Shown here one piece after another: positions 43,987-53,748 of a DNA stretch of 59,871 nt. Every line of letters starts with the position of its first letter. Positions within the stretch are counted from its first letter, which is position 1. The stretch spans positions 1 through 59,871 of the forward strand of contig NZ_JADEXD010000012.1 in NCBI RefSeq assembly GCF_015207285.1. The letters run 5' to 3'. Both the position numbers and the translations under genes were made by a program. Source of the stretch: Tychonema sp. LEGE 07203. GTDB lineage: Bacteria; Cyanobacteriota; Cyanobacteriia; Cyanobacteriales; Microcoleaceae. A model generated the notes under the pieces. It had not been told where the DNA came from. It searched no databases and worked only from the letters and a program-made list of their open reading frames with translations.

Positions 43987-46900
43987 TTATTGACAATTCA
44001 TTTGCCGAGCTCGATCGACCGCAGCCTGCAATTTTTCCCCCAGTATCCGAACGTGAGGTTCTTTTAACATCCCCAAATGGTCGCTAGGGATGTCGTGAAT
44101 CTCTATTCCTCCCGTAATTACCTCGCCCCAACCCAACTCGCGACCGACACCAAACGCGGCCGCACTCTCAACTGCCTTGAAAATAGTCGCTCTACCGGGG
44201 TAAACTCTTGCTACATAGTGTTTCAATGCGTCTTCATTGAGTTCTCGATGAGTGAAGTTTTCCAGATAAATCGGTAAGGGACGCCCGCTCGTTCTGTAAA
44301 ATTTGCACAAAATCCTCCACTGAATATGAGTAAGTAACTCGATTTTTCCCATCAGATTGCTCTTGGCTTTATTCAGAAATACACCAGGCGTCAGGTGTAA
44401 AACTTTCATCGCCCGTTGACCGCGTTTTATTGCAGGAGAATGTTTAAAAGCATCCGGGCCGTAGGTATCCAACAATCCCAGCAAAGCTACCTTTTGACCT
44501 ACATCGTGAAGTTGCCGCGCCATCTCAAAAGCTACCGTCCCCCCAAAAGATACTCCTAACAGAAAATAAGGGCCGTGCGGCTGGAAAGTTTGCATTTCTT
44601 TGATGTAATAAGCCGCCAATTCCTCAACTCGATTGGGAGGAGCCAATTTTTCATCCATAATTTGAGTAGACAATCCCAAAATTGCCTGCGATGGCTCCAA
44701 ATGATTCAGCAAAGGACGGTAAAATTCCAATCCCCTGCCGAGTACGTGAATGCAGAACAGAGGCGGTTTGTAACTCCCTGTTCCCGGTTGAATAACTACC
44801 ATTGACGGAGACGGAGACGACCATTCCGGTTCGCGGAGAATGTCAGCCAATTGTTCGACTGTTGGCGATTGGAAAATTGCAGACAGCGGCAGCTTTTTGC
44901 CGAAGACTTTTTCAACTTCAGCTAACAAGCGCGCTGCTAGCAGCGAATGTCCTCCTACCTCGAAGAAATTGTCCCGGACACCAATTGAATCGATGCCTAA
45001 AACTTGCTGCCAAATTTCTGTCACCTGGGATTCTAACTTGTCGCGGGGGGCAACAGCGATTGTTTCATCGGGCGCAACGCTAGCAGATTGCCATTTTTGA
45101 GTGGTCAAAGCGCGGCGGTCAACTTTGCCGTTGGGGTTTAAGGGCAAAGCGTCGAGAAATGCAAACCCAACAGGTATCATGTAGTCTGGCAGCCTCTGTT
45201 TCAGGAAACTCCGCAGGGTTGCTGCTGCGAGAATTTTGCCGGGGCGGGGTACTGCATAAGCTGCCAGACATTTGTTGCCGGCAGCATCTAGTTGAACTGC
45301 AATTGCCACTTGAGCGATATCTGGATGTGCGGCTAATACTGCTTCAATTTCTCCGACTTCTATGCGGAAACCGCGAATTTTTACTTGATTGTCGGTGCGT
45401 CCGAGATATTCGATATTACCGTCGGGTAGGTAGCGGGCTAAATCCCCGGTTTTATAAAGATTTGAAGAAGGAAGAAGGCTGGAAACCGATCGCTCTTCGG
45501 CATTTTCCAATCCTTTTTCTGGGTGAATCAAAGGATTTGGAATAAATCTTTCTGCTGTTAAATCCGGGCGGTTGAGATAGCCTCTGGCCAAGCCTGCACC
45601 GCCTGCATACAACTCGCCCGGAACGCCTGCAGGCACTGGCTGCAAATGCCGATCGAGTATGTAAACTTGAGTATTGGCGATCGGTCTGCCGATCGGCACC
45701 GAATTGCTAATTTGACTGTCAGGGGCGATCGTAAAACAGCAAGTAAAAGTCGTATCTTCGGTCGGCCCGTAGCCGTTAATTAATTTGCAGTTTGGAGCCT
45801 CTCTCAGCAATTTCTGGACGTGGGGAACCGATAAAACGTCGCCGCCTGCCAACAGTTGGCGCACACCCTTTAAATCCTCAATTCGATCGTCCACCATCAA
45901 GTGAAACAGTCCGGCGGTAAGCCACAAAATTGTCACATTGTATAAGCCAATTGCATCTCCCAACTCTGCCAAAGATGGAGTTCCTGGGGGAAATACAGCC
46001 AATTTCGCCCCGTTGAGCAGCGCTCCCCAAATTTCCAGCGTCGAAGCGTCGAAGGAAATCGGAGCCAGTTGCAGGAACACTTCTGCGGCGCTGAGGCTGG
46101 CAAAGTCAGTGTCTTTGACTAACCGCACTACGCCCCGGTGGACGACGCAAACGCCTTTGGGTTTGCCTGTGGAACCAGAAGTATACATTACATAAGCGAG
46201 ATTTTCCGCCTTCGCCAGATTGGCAAGATTGTCCTCACTTTTTGCGCTGATTTCCTCCCGCACCTGCTCCAAACAAACTATTTTTGCTTCAGTATCGGGC
46301 AGCTTTTCTGTTAAATGCTGTTGAGTTAACAGCACCGATAGGGCGGCATCTGACAGCATGAATTCCAGCCGCTCTTTGGGATAAGCTGGATCTAAGGGCA
46401 GGTAAGCAGAGCCGGCCTTGAGAACAGCTAACAGCGAGACGATCGCATCAATAGAGCGATCGAGACAAACACCGACTAAAACTTCCGGGCCCGCACCCAA
46501 AGTTTGCAAGTAACGGGCGAGTTGATTGGCCCGACAATTTAGCTGTTGGTAGGTTAATTGTTGCTCTCCAAAAACTAGAGCTACAGCATCGGGAGTTTGC
46601 TCTGCTTGAATTTCAAATAATTGGTGAATGCAGGCAGATTCGGGATAATTTGTTTGAGTATTGTTCCAATCAACTAATATTTTTTGTCGTTCTCCAGATG
46701 TCAAAATTGGCAAGTTTTGCAGCGGGCATTCTGGATTGGCAACTACCGCTTTTAACAACTCCTCAAATTCCGCCATGCGATCGCGAATTGTTGCCGCGTC
46801 AAACAAGTTAGTATTGTACTGGCATTCCAGCACCAATTTTTCTTTAGTTTCGCTAGCATTCACCGCCCATTCAAAATTTTCGCAAGTTCTAGGATTCGAG

Positions 46901-48087
46901 AAAACTTCAGCTTGAAAATCTGGAAAATTAAGTTGTGATTCGGCAAGCTGCACGTCCAGATTAAAAGTTACAGGTACTAAGGGAACGCGGCTGAAATCCC
47001 GCGGCAATGCTAATTTTTTGACCAAGGTACCGAAGGTAATTTGCTGCCGTTCGATCGCATCTAAAATTCCCGTGCGGCGCGATCGCAAATAATCGATAAA
47101 AGATTGTTCCCCGTCAATGCAGGTACGCAGCGGCAACAAGCTGACGCAGTGTCCGGCAAGCTGGTCTTTCCCCCCAACAAGCTGTCCCGCCGCCGGCATT
47201 CCCACAACCAAATCTTCTTGCCCGCACAAGCGGTACATAAAAGCTTCAAATCCAGCAAAGAGAATAGTAAAAAAACTGCACCTTGCTTTTTTTCCCAAGC
47301 CTTTGAGGTTAGCAACTAAATCCGGATCGACTTCCCAATCTTCCCGCGCGCCGCTGTAAGTTCGCAAAGCAGGACGAGGTTTGTCTGTCGGCAAATCCAC
47401 CACCGGAATTGTGCCGGAAAACTGGTTTAGCCAATAATTTTCAGCTTCAATAACTTCGAGACTTGTTGCTTGTTCTTCTTGTAAAATTGCGTAGTCGATA
47501 AAACTTTCTGGCTGCGAAAGATGGGCGGACAATCCTTGCTGGCGCGCCGAATAAATTGCACCCAAATCCGGAAATAGTATGCCCCATGACCAGCCGTCGC
47601 AAATAATGTGGTGGCCGGTGAGAATAATAATATGTTCTTGTTCTTGCAGCTTGATAATTTGACTGCGAAACAGCGGCCCCCGCACTAAATCGAAAGGGCG
47701 ATCGACTTCTTCGCGGCGCAAATAAGCTAATTTCGATTCGCGATCGCGATCGTCCAAAATTGACAAGTCGATCGTGGGAATATCCAGGGCGATCGCAGAA
47801 GCAATACAAAGAGTAGATCCGTCGGGACTAAATGTTGCCCGCAGCGCCTCGTGCCGCTGCACTAATTCCTGAATGGAAAATCGGAGAGATTCAACGTCGA
47901 GATTTCCTTGCAATCGCAAACACATCGATTCGTTGTAAGCACAATTTGCCTCGTCTCCCATTTGCACGGCAATCCAGATTTCTTTCTGCGATTCCGTCGC
48001 GGGTACGCAAGCAAAAAGTTCTCCGCCTGCGAAAGGATCGAAGTCTACAGCGGTTAGTTTTGGTGGTAAATCAGCAATTGTTTTCAT
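43987..48087 (-). CDS. Nonribosomal peptide synthetase, terminating module C-A-PCP-TE
   Basis: The protein has 1366 residues. The condensation domain (about 20-455) has an intact HHIICDG (His at about 160). The adenylation domain (about 475-985) has YTSGSTGKPKG near 631 and NGKVDRRAL at its end. The carrier domain has GGHSLLA (Ser at about 1045). A type I thioesterase (about 1095-1360) has GVSFGG near 1179, Asp in LLDTYGPD and His in SDHLGM. My manual reading of the specificity positions is D-A-L-W-L-G-G-T-F, closest to valine-type codes (DAFWIGGTF), so a branched aliphatic residue is likely (inference). The C domain starts PATESQKEIWIAVQMG, typical of C domains that follow a PKS-aminotransferase. 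Last gene of the cluster. ATG at 48087, inside a tandem duplication. Confidence 0.95.
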   Translation of the reverse strand: MKTIADLPPKLTAVDFDPFAGGELFACVPATESQKEIWIAVQMGDEANCAYNESMCLRLQGNLDVESLRFSIQELVQRHEALRATFSPDGSTLCIASAIALDIPTIDLSILDDRDRESKLAYLRREEVDRPFDLVRGPLFRSQIIKLQEQEHIIILTGHHIICDGWSWGILFPDLGAIYSARQQGLSAHLSQPESFIDYAILQEEQATSLEVIEAENYWLNQFSGTIPVVDLPTDKPRPALRTYSGAREDWEVDPDLVANLKGLGKKARCSFFTILFAGFEAFMYRLCGQEDLVVGMPAAGQLVGGKDQLAGHCVSLLPLRTCIDGEQSFIDYLRSRRTGILDAIERQQITFGTLVKKLALPRDFSRVPLVPVTFNLDVQLAESQLNFPDFQAEVFSNPRTCENFEWAVNASETKEKLVLECQYNTNLFDAATIRDRMAEFEELLKAVVANPECPLQNLPILTSGERQKILVDWNNTQTNYPESACIHQLFEIQAEQTPDAVALVFGEQQLTYQQLNCRANQLARYLQTLGAGPEVLVGVCLDRSIDAIVSLLAVLKAGSAYLPLDPAYPKERLEFMLSDAALSVLLTQQHLTEKLPDTEAKIVCLEQVREEISAKSEDNLANLAKAENLAYVMYTSGSTGKPKGVCVVHRGVVRLVKDTDFASLSAAEVFLQLAPISFDASTLEIWGALLNGAKLAVFPPGTPSLAELGDAIGLYNVTILWLTAGLFHLMVDDRIEDLKGVRQLLAGGDVLSVPHVQKLLREAPNCKLINGYGPTEDTTFTCCFTIAPDSQISNSVPIGRPIANTQVYILDRHLQPVPAGVPGELYAGGAGLARGYLNRPDLTAERFIPNPLIHPEKGLENAEERSVSSLLPSSNLYKTGDLARYLPDGNIEYLGRTDNQVKIRGFRIEVGEIEAVLAAHPDIAQVAIAVQLDAAGNKCLAAYAVPRPGKILAAATLRSFLKQRLPDYMIPVGFAFLDALPLNPNGKVDRRALTTQKWQSASVAPDETIAVAPRDKLESQVTEIWQQVLGIDSIGVRDNFFEVGGHSLLAARLLAEVEKVFGKKLPLSAIFQSPTVEQLADILREPEWSSPSPSMVVIQPGTGSYKPPLFCIHVLGRGLEFYRPLLNHLEPSQAILGLSTQIMDEKLAPPNRVEELAAYYIKEMQTFQPHGPYFLLGVSFGGTVAFEMARQLHDVGQKVALLGLLDTYGPDAFKHSPAIKRGQRAMKVLHLTPGVFLNKAKSNLMGKIELLTHIQWRILCKFYRTSGRPLPIYLENFTHRELNEDALKHYVARVYPGRATIFKAVESAAAFGVGRELGWGEVITGGIEIHDIPSDHLGMLKEPHVRILGEKLQAAVDRARQMNCQ

Positions 48088-48422
48088 TGGTTATTAACAG
48101 GTGAAAGATCGGATTTTTTTACCGCAGAGGGCGCAGAGAGCGCAGAGAGAATAAAGATATTATGGTAATGTGAAATCCAGTGCAATCAGCACGCTCTAAT
48201 TTCTCTCCCCTTTCTCTGATTCCTCTGCGTTCTCTGCGGTAAATCAGCAATTGTTTTTATCATTCATTAACAGGTGAAAGATCGGATTTTTTTTACCGCA
48301 GAGGGCGCAGAGAGCGCGGAGAGAAGAGGGAAGAGGGGTATTGTGGTAATGTCAAATTCAGTACAATCAGCACGCTCTAATTTCTCTCTCCTTTCTCTGA
48401 TTTCTCTGCGTTCTCTGCGGTT
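48065..48422. repeat. 173-bp tandem duplication spanning the NRPS start
   Basis: Copy A (48065-48237) and copy B (48238-48422) share GGTAAATCAGCAATTGTTTT, then AACAGGTGAAAGATCGG, then ACCGCAGAGGGCGCAGAGAG and a long TCTCTGCGTTCTCTGCGG tract. Copy A includes the real start codon and first eight codons of the NRPS. Copy B carries a decoy ATG (48263) that reads M-I-K-T-I-A-D-L-P and then leaves the frame. Confidence 0.9.
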
Positions 48423-48443
48423 ATATCTAAAAGATATTAAATC

Positions 48444-51400
48444 TTAAGATAAACTTTCTCCTACTTGTAAATGTTTGCCCGATCGCTCTGGATCTTCGAT
48501 GTACCAAGCTGGCTTTCCGTCGGGATCTCGTCCTAATTTTGCACCGGGTACGGGAGCATTGTTTGCGAAAGCAGTTGACGATTTCGATCCGTTTTGATGC
48601 AAATCGATCGCCCTCACAGTTTCCCCCGCTCCACCGGGAAAAAATCCGGCTGACTGCAATTCGGCAATACTGTTTTTAAATGCCTCCTTGATAAAAGCAA
48701 TATCTGCGTCGGAATGGGCTAGCGTCAGGAAACACGGGCGGTGATCCCAAATGTGGATTCCTTTTTCTCGCAGCGAGTAGAAGAGCAATTCTCCGTGAAT
48801 AAACTCTTGCGGGTAGGTGATTTTGAACAGGGAGCCAAAGTTTTTAACTGTGAAAGGTGCTGAGGCGCGATCGAACATGGCGTTCAATTCTGCAACTAAT
48901 TGGTCAGTTTTGGCATTGAGATCGCGCTGCAAGGAAGGCCCGCCCCGTTTCAAGTATTCGAGGGATGCTTTGGCGGCTGCTAATGTCAGCGGGTGGCGCA
49001 CAAAAGTTCCGGCAAAATAAGTAACCCCTACTTCGGGGAAAGAGTCGTCTCCGAATTGCCAAAATCCGCCATCTAATGCGTCCATCCAAGCCGATTTACC
49101 CGCAATTACCCCGATCGGCATCCCCCCGCCGACTACTTTGCCGTAGGTACCGATATCTGCTTGTACGCCGAAGTATTCTTGAGCGCCGCCCGGTGCGACT
49201 CGGAATCCGGTAATCACTTCGTCCATAATGAAGGCGCAACCGGCTTGTTCGGTAATTCGTCGCACTTCGTGGAGGAATTCTCGCGGTTGCCAGTCGGGGC
49301 GGCGGCTTTGTACGGGTTCTACCATGATGGCTGCAAACTCGCCCGCCCGCGCTTTGAGGATTTCTAGGGATTCGGGTTCGCCGTAGTCGAGGATCAGGGT
49401 GTTGTCAACGGCGGATTGGGGAATTCCCGGTGCTGCTGGGAGCGATCGCAATTTCTTGGTGCCGCGCACGATTACTTCGTCGAAATTTCCGTGATAGTCT
49501 CCGGTAAACGTGACGATCGTATTGTTGCCGGTGACGGTGCGGGCCAGCCGCATTGCGCCCAAAACTGCCTCGGAACCGGTGTTGCAGAAGGCGGCGCGAT
49601 CGTGTTTGGTCATTTCGCACACGAGTTCGGCGACTTCCCCGGCTAGCGGTGTTTGCGGCCCGATTTCAAAGCCTAATTGCATTTGGGCGGCGATCGCTTC
49701 TGTGATAAATGGCGCTGAATATCCGAAAAAGTTCGACCCGAAACCGTTGGTTAAATCGACATATTCGTTATCGTCTTTATCCCAAAGTTTGGAACCGGAC
49801 GATCGCACTGTGACAATTGGATAAACCAACTCTTTCATCGTCCGGTTAAACCCGGAAACTACGCGCGGATCGGCGAGGTGGTGGCGGTGAGTCTGAGCGT
49901 ACTGTTTCGATTTTTGGGTTCGCGCCGTGTACTGTTTGACAAATGTTTCTAAATGTGCTGTTTGCGATGGAGTTAAGGCGTCGCGATCGGACTTGTCGAT
50001 GCGGGTACCTGCACCAAACACCTTTTTTGGTTCGAGGGATTCTGCTGCGGGTGCTGCTGGGGCAGGCACGGGGGCACTGCCCCTACCGTTAGATGGTGCG
50101 GTATTTTGAGTCGGGGCGATCGGTTGTGCGGGAACAGAAACACCGCCGCCCAACATTTCTAGCTGCCGCGACATAATCTGCAACTGTTGGCCGATCAAGT
50201 ATTCGAGGTTGCTAGACGCTACGGGCTGCAAAATTTGAGGCTGCGGGCTGGGTACAGGCAGATTTGCAGGGGCGTTGGGCGCGATCGAACTGGTAATCGG
50301 TGCGGGAATCGCTGCAGGCGGTACGATCGAACTCGCAACTGGCGCAACAATTTGTTGTAGGGGCGGTGCCCCCGTGCCCGCCCCCACGGCCGCGATCGAG
50401 CTTGTTGCAGGCAAAACCTCCGGCGGCAAAGATCCGTCGATAAATTCCGATAAAGTTTCGAGACTGGGGAAAGTTTCTAGTAGCTGGCGGAAGGTAATTT
50501 TAACGTTAAATTCTTTTTGCAAGTTCAGCGCTACTTGAGTCAAAGACAGAGAATCTAAACCCATTTCTAAAAAGGTTAGATCGTCGCTGACGCTGCCTAA
50601 ATCTTCACCAGAAGTTTCTTCTAAGATATTTTTGATTTTGGGAATTAGTCTTTCTTTGCGAGCTGGTTGTTGGGTTGCGATTTGTGTATTTGGCATTGAC
50701 TGTTGACTGTTGATTGTTGATTGTTGGGAATTGGGAATTGGGAATTGGGCATGGGGCATCGGGAATTGGGAATCGGGCATCGGGAATTGGGAATTCTCCC
50801 ACTCTCCCACTCTCCCACTCTCCCCATCTCCCTCTCTCCGCATAGGTTCTATCCAGAAGCGTTTGCTCTCGAAGGGATAAGTTGGTAAGGGAAGGCGATC
50901 GCGCGTTTCTTCCTGATAAAAACTCTGCCAGTCGATCGGCACTCCGCAGAGCCAAAGCTGTCCGACTGCGCTTAACAAAGCAGTCCATTCAGCATTGTTA
51001 TCTGGATTATCGGTTAGAGAAGAAATAGCAACTTGCTGTTTCAAATCTTTCGATTGTTTGCGAGCCAAAGTAGCAGCCGTTGTTCTCGGCCCGACTTCCA
51101 AAAGCACGCGATTCGGATCTTGCCAAAGTTCTTTGATGCCGTCGGCAAAACGCACTGTCGCTCGCAAATGCCGCGCCCAATACATCGGATCAGTTGCTTG
51201 TTCCGCTGTTATCCAACTAGCAGTTACAGTCGAAACAAAGGGGATAGTTGGCGCTGACAATTGCACTTTTTTGACATATTCAGCGAATGGTTCGACGATC
51301 GAATCTACCATCGGCGAATGAAAAGCGTGGGAAGTGTGCAAGTGTTTGCAGACAATCTTTTCGCTGGCTAATTGCTGTTCAAAAAGTGCGAGATCGTCTG

Positions 51401-53501
51401 TCGGCCCAGAAACCACGCACAAATCCGGCGCATTCACCGCAGCAACTGCCAAATCCCCACTCAAGCGCCCTTCGACTTGCGCCGCCGGCAACCGTACCGA
51501 CAGCATCGAACCACCGGGCAAATCTTGCATCAAGCGCCCCCTCGCAGCCACCAGCATCAAGGCATCTTCCAGGGAAAACACGCCGGCGATAGTTGCCGCG
51601 ACAAATTCGCCGATGCTGTGCCCGATCGCACCTTGGGGAGTTACGCCCCAACTCTGCCACAGTTGAGCCAGCGCGTACTCTACAGTAAATATCGCGGGCT
51701 GAGTCAAGAAAGTTTGGCGCAGCGACTCGGCGGCTGTCGCTTCATCGCTACCGGGATACAGCACTTCGCGCAAATCTCGGCCTAGGTGCGGCTGCAAAAT
51801 TTCGGCGCAGCGATCGACCGTGGAGCGGAATAAAGGCTCAGATTCGTACAAATTCAAGCCCATATTGACGTATTGCGCCCCTTGTCCGGGAAACATGAAG
51901 ATTACCGCCGGATTTCTCGATTCGGCGCAGCGGGTTGCTGTACGCAGCGGCGGCAGGGATTCGAGTAACTCTAGGGCATCGGCGCGATCGCTGCAAACGG
52001 CGAAACGGCGGTAATTAAAGGCTTGCCGCCCGGTTTGCAGGGTGTAAGCAGCATCGGCGAGATCGATTTCTGGGTTTTCGGCGAGGTGCGATCGCAAGTT
52101 GGCGGTAGCCGCGTCTAAAGCAGATGGAGTTTTTGCCGACAGCAGCAGTAACTGCCGCGGGCGAGAAGAACTTGACGGTGCCAGCGCGGGCGCTTCTTCG
52201 AGGACAACGTGAGCGTTGGTACCGCCGACTCCAAAGGAACTGACTCCGGCTCTTCTGGGCGTTGTGCCTGCTTTCCATTCCGCAAGTTCGGCGTTGACGT
52301 AGAAAGGGCTGTTGGCAAAGTCGATCGCCGGATTCGGTGTTTGGTAGTGGAGAGTGGCGGGTATTTGTTGGTGTTTGAGGGCTAAAGCTGTTTTAATCAG
52401 CCCGGTGACTCCGGCGGCGGCGATCGTGTGTCCGAAGTTGCTTTTGACGGAGCCGATCGCGCAAAATTGTTTGGCTGAGGTTTTGAGGGCAAAAGCTTGA
52501 GTCAAAGCTGCAATTTCGATCGGATCGCCGAGGGGAGTTGCCGTGCCGTGGGTTTCGACGTAGGATATCGTTTCTGGATCTACGCCGGCCATCGCCTGGG
52601 CCATCGCGATCGCGTCTGCTTGTCCATCCACGCTGGGCGCTGCAAAGCTGACTTTGGCCGCCCCGTCGTTATTTAAACCAACGCCGCGAATTACCGCATA
52701 AATTGTATCTCTGTCGGATCTCGCTTCTTCCAAACGCTTCAGTACCACAGCCCCGCCTGCGTTGCCGAACACCGTCCCTTGGGCCTTAGCATCGAATGGT
52801 TTGCAATGTCCGTCGCTGGAAAACATCCCCCCTTCTTGATACAAATAACCGCTATTTTGGGGAGCTGTAATCGAAATTCCGCCGGCGAGAGCTAAATCGC
52901 ATTGATAGCTCATCAAGGCATAAAAAGCTTGACAAACTGCAACTAATGATGTAGAGCAAGCGGTATGGACGCTGACGCTGGGCCCTTTGAGATTGAGTTT
53001 GTAAGAAGTGCGGGTAGCAATGTAGTCTTTTTCATTTCCTACCATTACCTGAAACTCGCCCGCGCGGGAAATTATGTCCGATCGTCCGGCGATGTTGTTG
53101 GGAAAATAGGTATTGTTGCCCGTGCCGGCGTAAACTCCGATCGAGCCGTTGAAGGTATTCGGATCGCAGCCGGCATTTTCTAGGGCGGCCCAAGCTATTT
53201 CTAAAAAAACGCGCTGCTGCGGGTCGGTAATTTCGGCTTCGCGGGGACTCACGCCGAAAAATGCTGCATCAAAGCGATCGGCACCGTCAATAATGCCTCT
53301 AGCTTTGACATAATTCGGATCTTGTCTGAGATTGGGGTCAATACTGGGGTCTAGTTCTGCGTCGCTGAACAGCGCTGTAGACTCGACTCCGCCGCACAAA
53401 TTTTGCCACAATTCATCGACACTTGCAGCACCGGGAAAGCGACCTGCCATGCCAATAATTGCAATCCCGTCAAGTTCTGGATTTTCCTCGGAATTTGTCA
53501 T
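48444..53501 (-). CDS. Polyketide synthase-aminotransferase hybrid KS-AT-ACP-AMT
   Basis: The protein has 1685 residues. The ketosynthase (about 10-435) has Cys in [10 protein letters not shown] (about 181), [12 protein letters not shown] and [11 protein letters not shown]. The acyltransferase (about 535-850) has GHSIGEF near 625 and HAFHS near 724, the malonyl-CoA type. An ACP has GLDSLSL (Ser at about 980). After a Pro/Ala-rich linker comes a class III PLP aminotransferase (about 1215-1620) of the glutamate-semialdehyde-aminomutase type, with Lys in [13 protein letters not shown] (about 1452). There is no ketoreductase, dehydratase or methyltransferase. The layout parallels the McyE/iturin-type beta-amino-acyl modules. 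The linker before the ACP contains about 45 repeat-encoded residues. ATG at 53501 is supported by AGGGA nine bases upstream; a GTG/TTG-type extension to 53540 is unlikely. Confidence 0.95.
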   Translation of the reverse strand: MTNSEENPELDGIAIIGMAGRFPGAASVDELWQNLCGGVESTALFSDAELDPSIDPNLRQDPNYVKARGIIDGADRFDAAFFGVSPREAEITDPQQRVFLEIAWAALENAGCDPNTFNGSIGVYAGTGNNTYFPNNIAGRSDIISRAGEFQVMVGNEKDYIATRTSYKLNLKGPSVSVHTACSTSLVAVCQAFYALMSYQCDLALAGGISITAPQNSGYLYQEGGMFSSDGHCKPFDAKAQGTVFGNAGGAVVLKRLEEARSDRDTIYAVIRGVGLNNDGAAKVSFAAPSVDGQADAIAMAQAMAGVDPETISYVETHGTATPLGDPIEIAALTQAFALKTSAKQFCAIGSVKSNFGHTIAAAGVTGLIKTALALKHQQIPATLHYQTPNPAIDFANSPFYVNAELAEWKAGTTPRRAGVSSFGVGGTNAHVVLEEAPALAPSSSSRPRQLLLLSAKTPSALDAATANLRSHLAENPEIDLADAAYTLQTGRQAFNYRRFAVCSDRADALELLESLPPLRTATRCAESRNPAVIFMFPGQGAQYVNMGLNLYESEPLFRSTVDRCAEILQPHLGRDLREVLYPGSDEATAAESLRQTFLTQPAIFTVEYALAQLWQSWGVTPQGAIGHSIGEFVAATIAGVFSLEDALMLVAARGRLMQDLPGGSMLSVRLPAAQVEGRLSGDLAVAAVNAPDLCVVSGPTDDLALFEQQLASEKIVCKHLHTSHAFHSPMVDSIVEPFAEYVKKVQLSAPTIPFVSTVTASWITAEQATDPMYWARHLRATVRFADGIKELWQDPNRVLLEVGPRTTAATLARKQSKDLKQQVAISSLTDNPDNNAEWTALLSAVGQLWLCGVPIDWQSFYQEETRDRLPLPTYPFESKRFWIEPMRREGDGESGRVGEWENSQFPMPDSQFPMPHAQFPIPNSQQSTINSQQSMPNTQIATQQPARKERLIPKIKNILEETSGEDLGSVSDDLTFLEMGLDSLSLTQVALNLQKEFNVKITFRQLLETFPSLETLSEFIDGSLPPEVLPATSSIAAVGAGTGAPPLQQIVAPVASSIVPPAAIPAPITSSIAPNAPANLPVPSPQPQILQPVASSNLEYLIGQQLQIMSRQLEMLGGGVSVPAQPIAPTQNTAPSNGRGSAPVPAPAAPAAESLEPKKVFGAGTRIDKSDRDALTPSQTAHLETFVKQYTARTQKSKQYAQTHRHHLADPRVVSGFNRTMKELVYPIVTVRSSGSKLWDKDDNEYVDLTNGFGSNFFGYSAPFITEAIAAQMQLGFEIGPQTPLAGEVAELVCEMTKHDRAAFCNTGSEAVLGAMRLARTVTGNNTIVTFTGDYHGNFDEVIVRGTKKLRSLPAAPGIPQSAVDNTLILDYGEPESLEILKARAGEFAAIMVEPVQSRRPDWQPREFLHEVRRITEQAGCAFIMDEVITGFRVAPGGAQEYFGVQADIGTYGKVVGGGMPIGVIAGKSAWMDALDGGFWQFGDDSFPEVGVTYFAGTFVRHPLTLAAAKASLEYLKRGGPSLQRDLNAKTDQLVAELNAMFDRASAPFTVKNFGSLFKITYPQEFIHGELLFYSLREKGIHIWDHRPCFLTLAHSDADIAFIKEAFKNSIAELQSAGFFPGGAGETVRAIDLHQNGSKSSTAFANNAPVPGAKLGRDPDGKPAWYIEDPERSGKHLQVGESLS
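50690..50845. repeat. Simple-sequence repeat translated in frame in the PKS linker
   Basis: TGACTGTTGACTGTTGATTG units, then GGGAATTGGGAATTGGGCAT units, then CTCCCACTCTCCC units. Each family is otherwise intergenic (for example 19447-19500, 1-50, 59830-59871). They are translated as low-complexity [20 protein letters not shown] and SGRVGEW-type peptide. Confidence 0.9.
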
Positions 53502-53686
53502 CAGTAAGTCCCTATAATTCAACGTAAAAGTAAGATTCAACAGCTAGTTACATTATTTTTCTTCTTTCTATCCTCCTCTTTGAAACTACTAAATAAAGTT
53601 ATGACGGGGCGGTTGAAACCGCATCTACACATACAAAGTCGGCCTGCGCCGACTGGTTTGTAAAGGGGATCGGAAACCCGGATTTG

Positions 53687-53748
53687 CTATGACTAATGAC
53701 CAATGACTACTGACTAATGACTAATGACTAATGACTAATGACTACTAA
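53687..53748. repeat. GACTAAT heptamer tandem repeat
   Basis: About eight units of TGACTAA/TGACCAA/TGACTAC between the first NRPS and the PKS gene, ending at the stop codon of the NRPS. Same heptamer class as 17374-17654. The rest of the 247-base spacer holds an imperfect CGGGGCGGTTGAAACCGCAT segment. Confidence 0.85.

Noticed and set aside
50645-50988. Short minus-strand frames rich in FPIP/NSQ
   Set aside because: These are other reading frames of the simple repeat inside the PKS gene.
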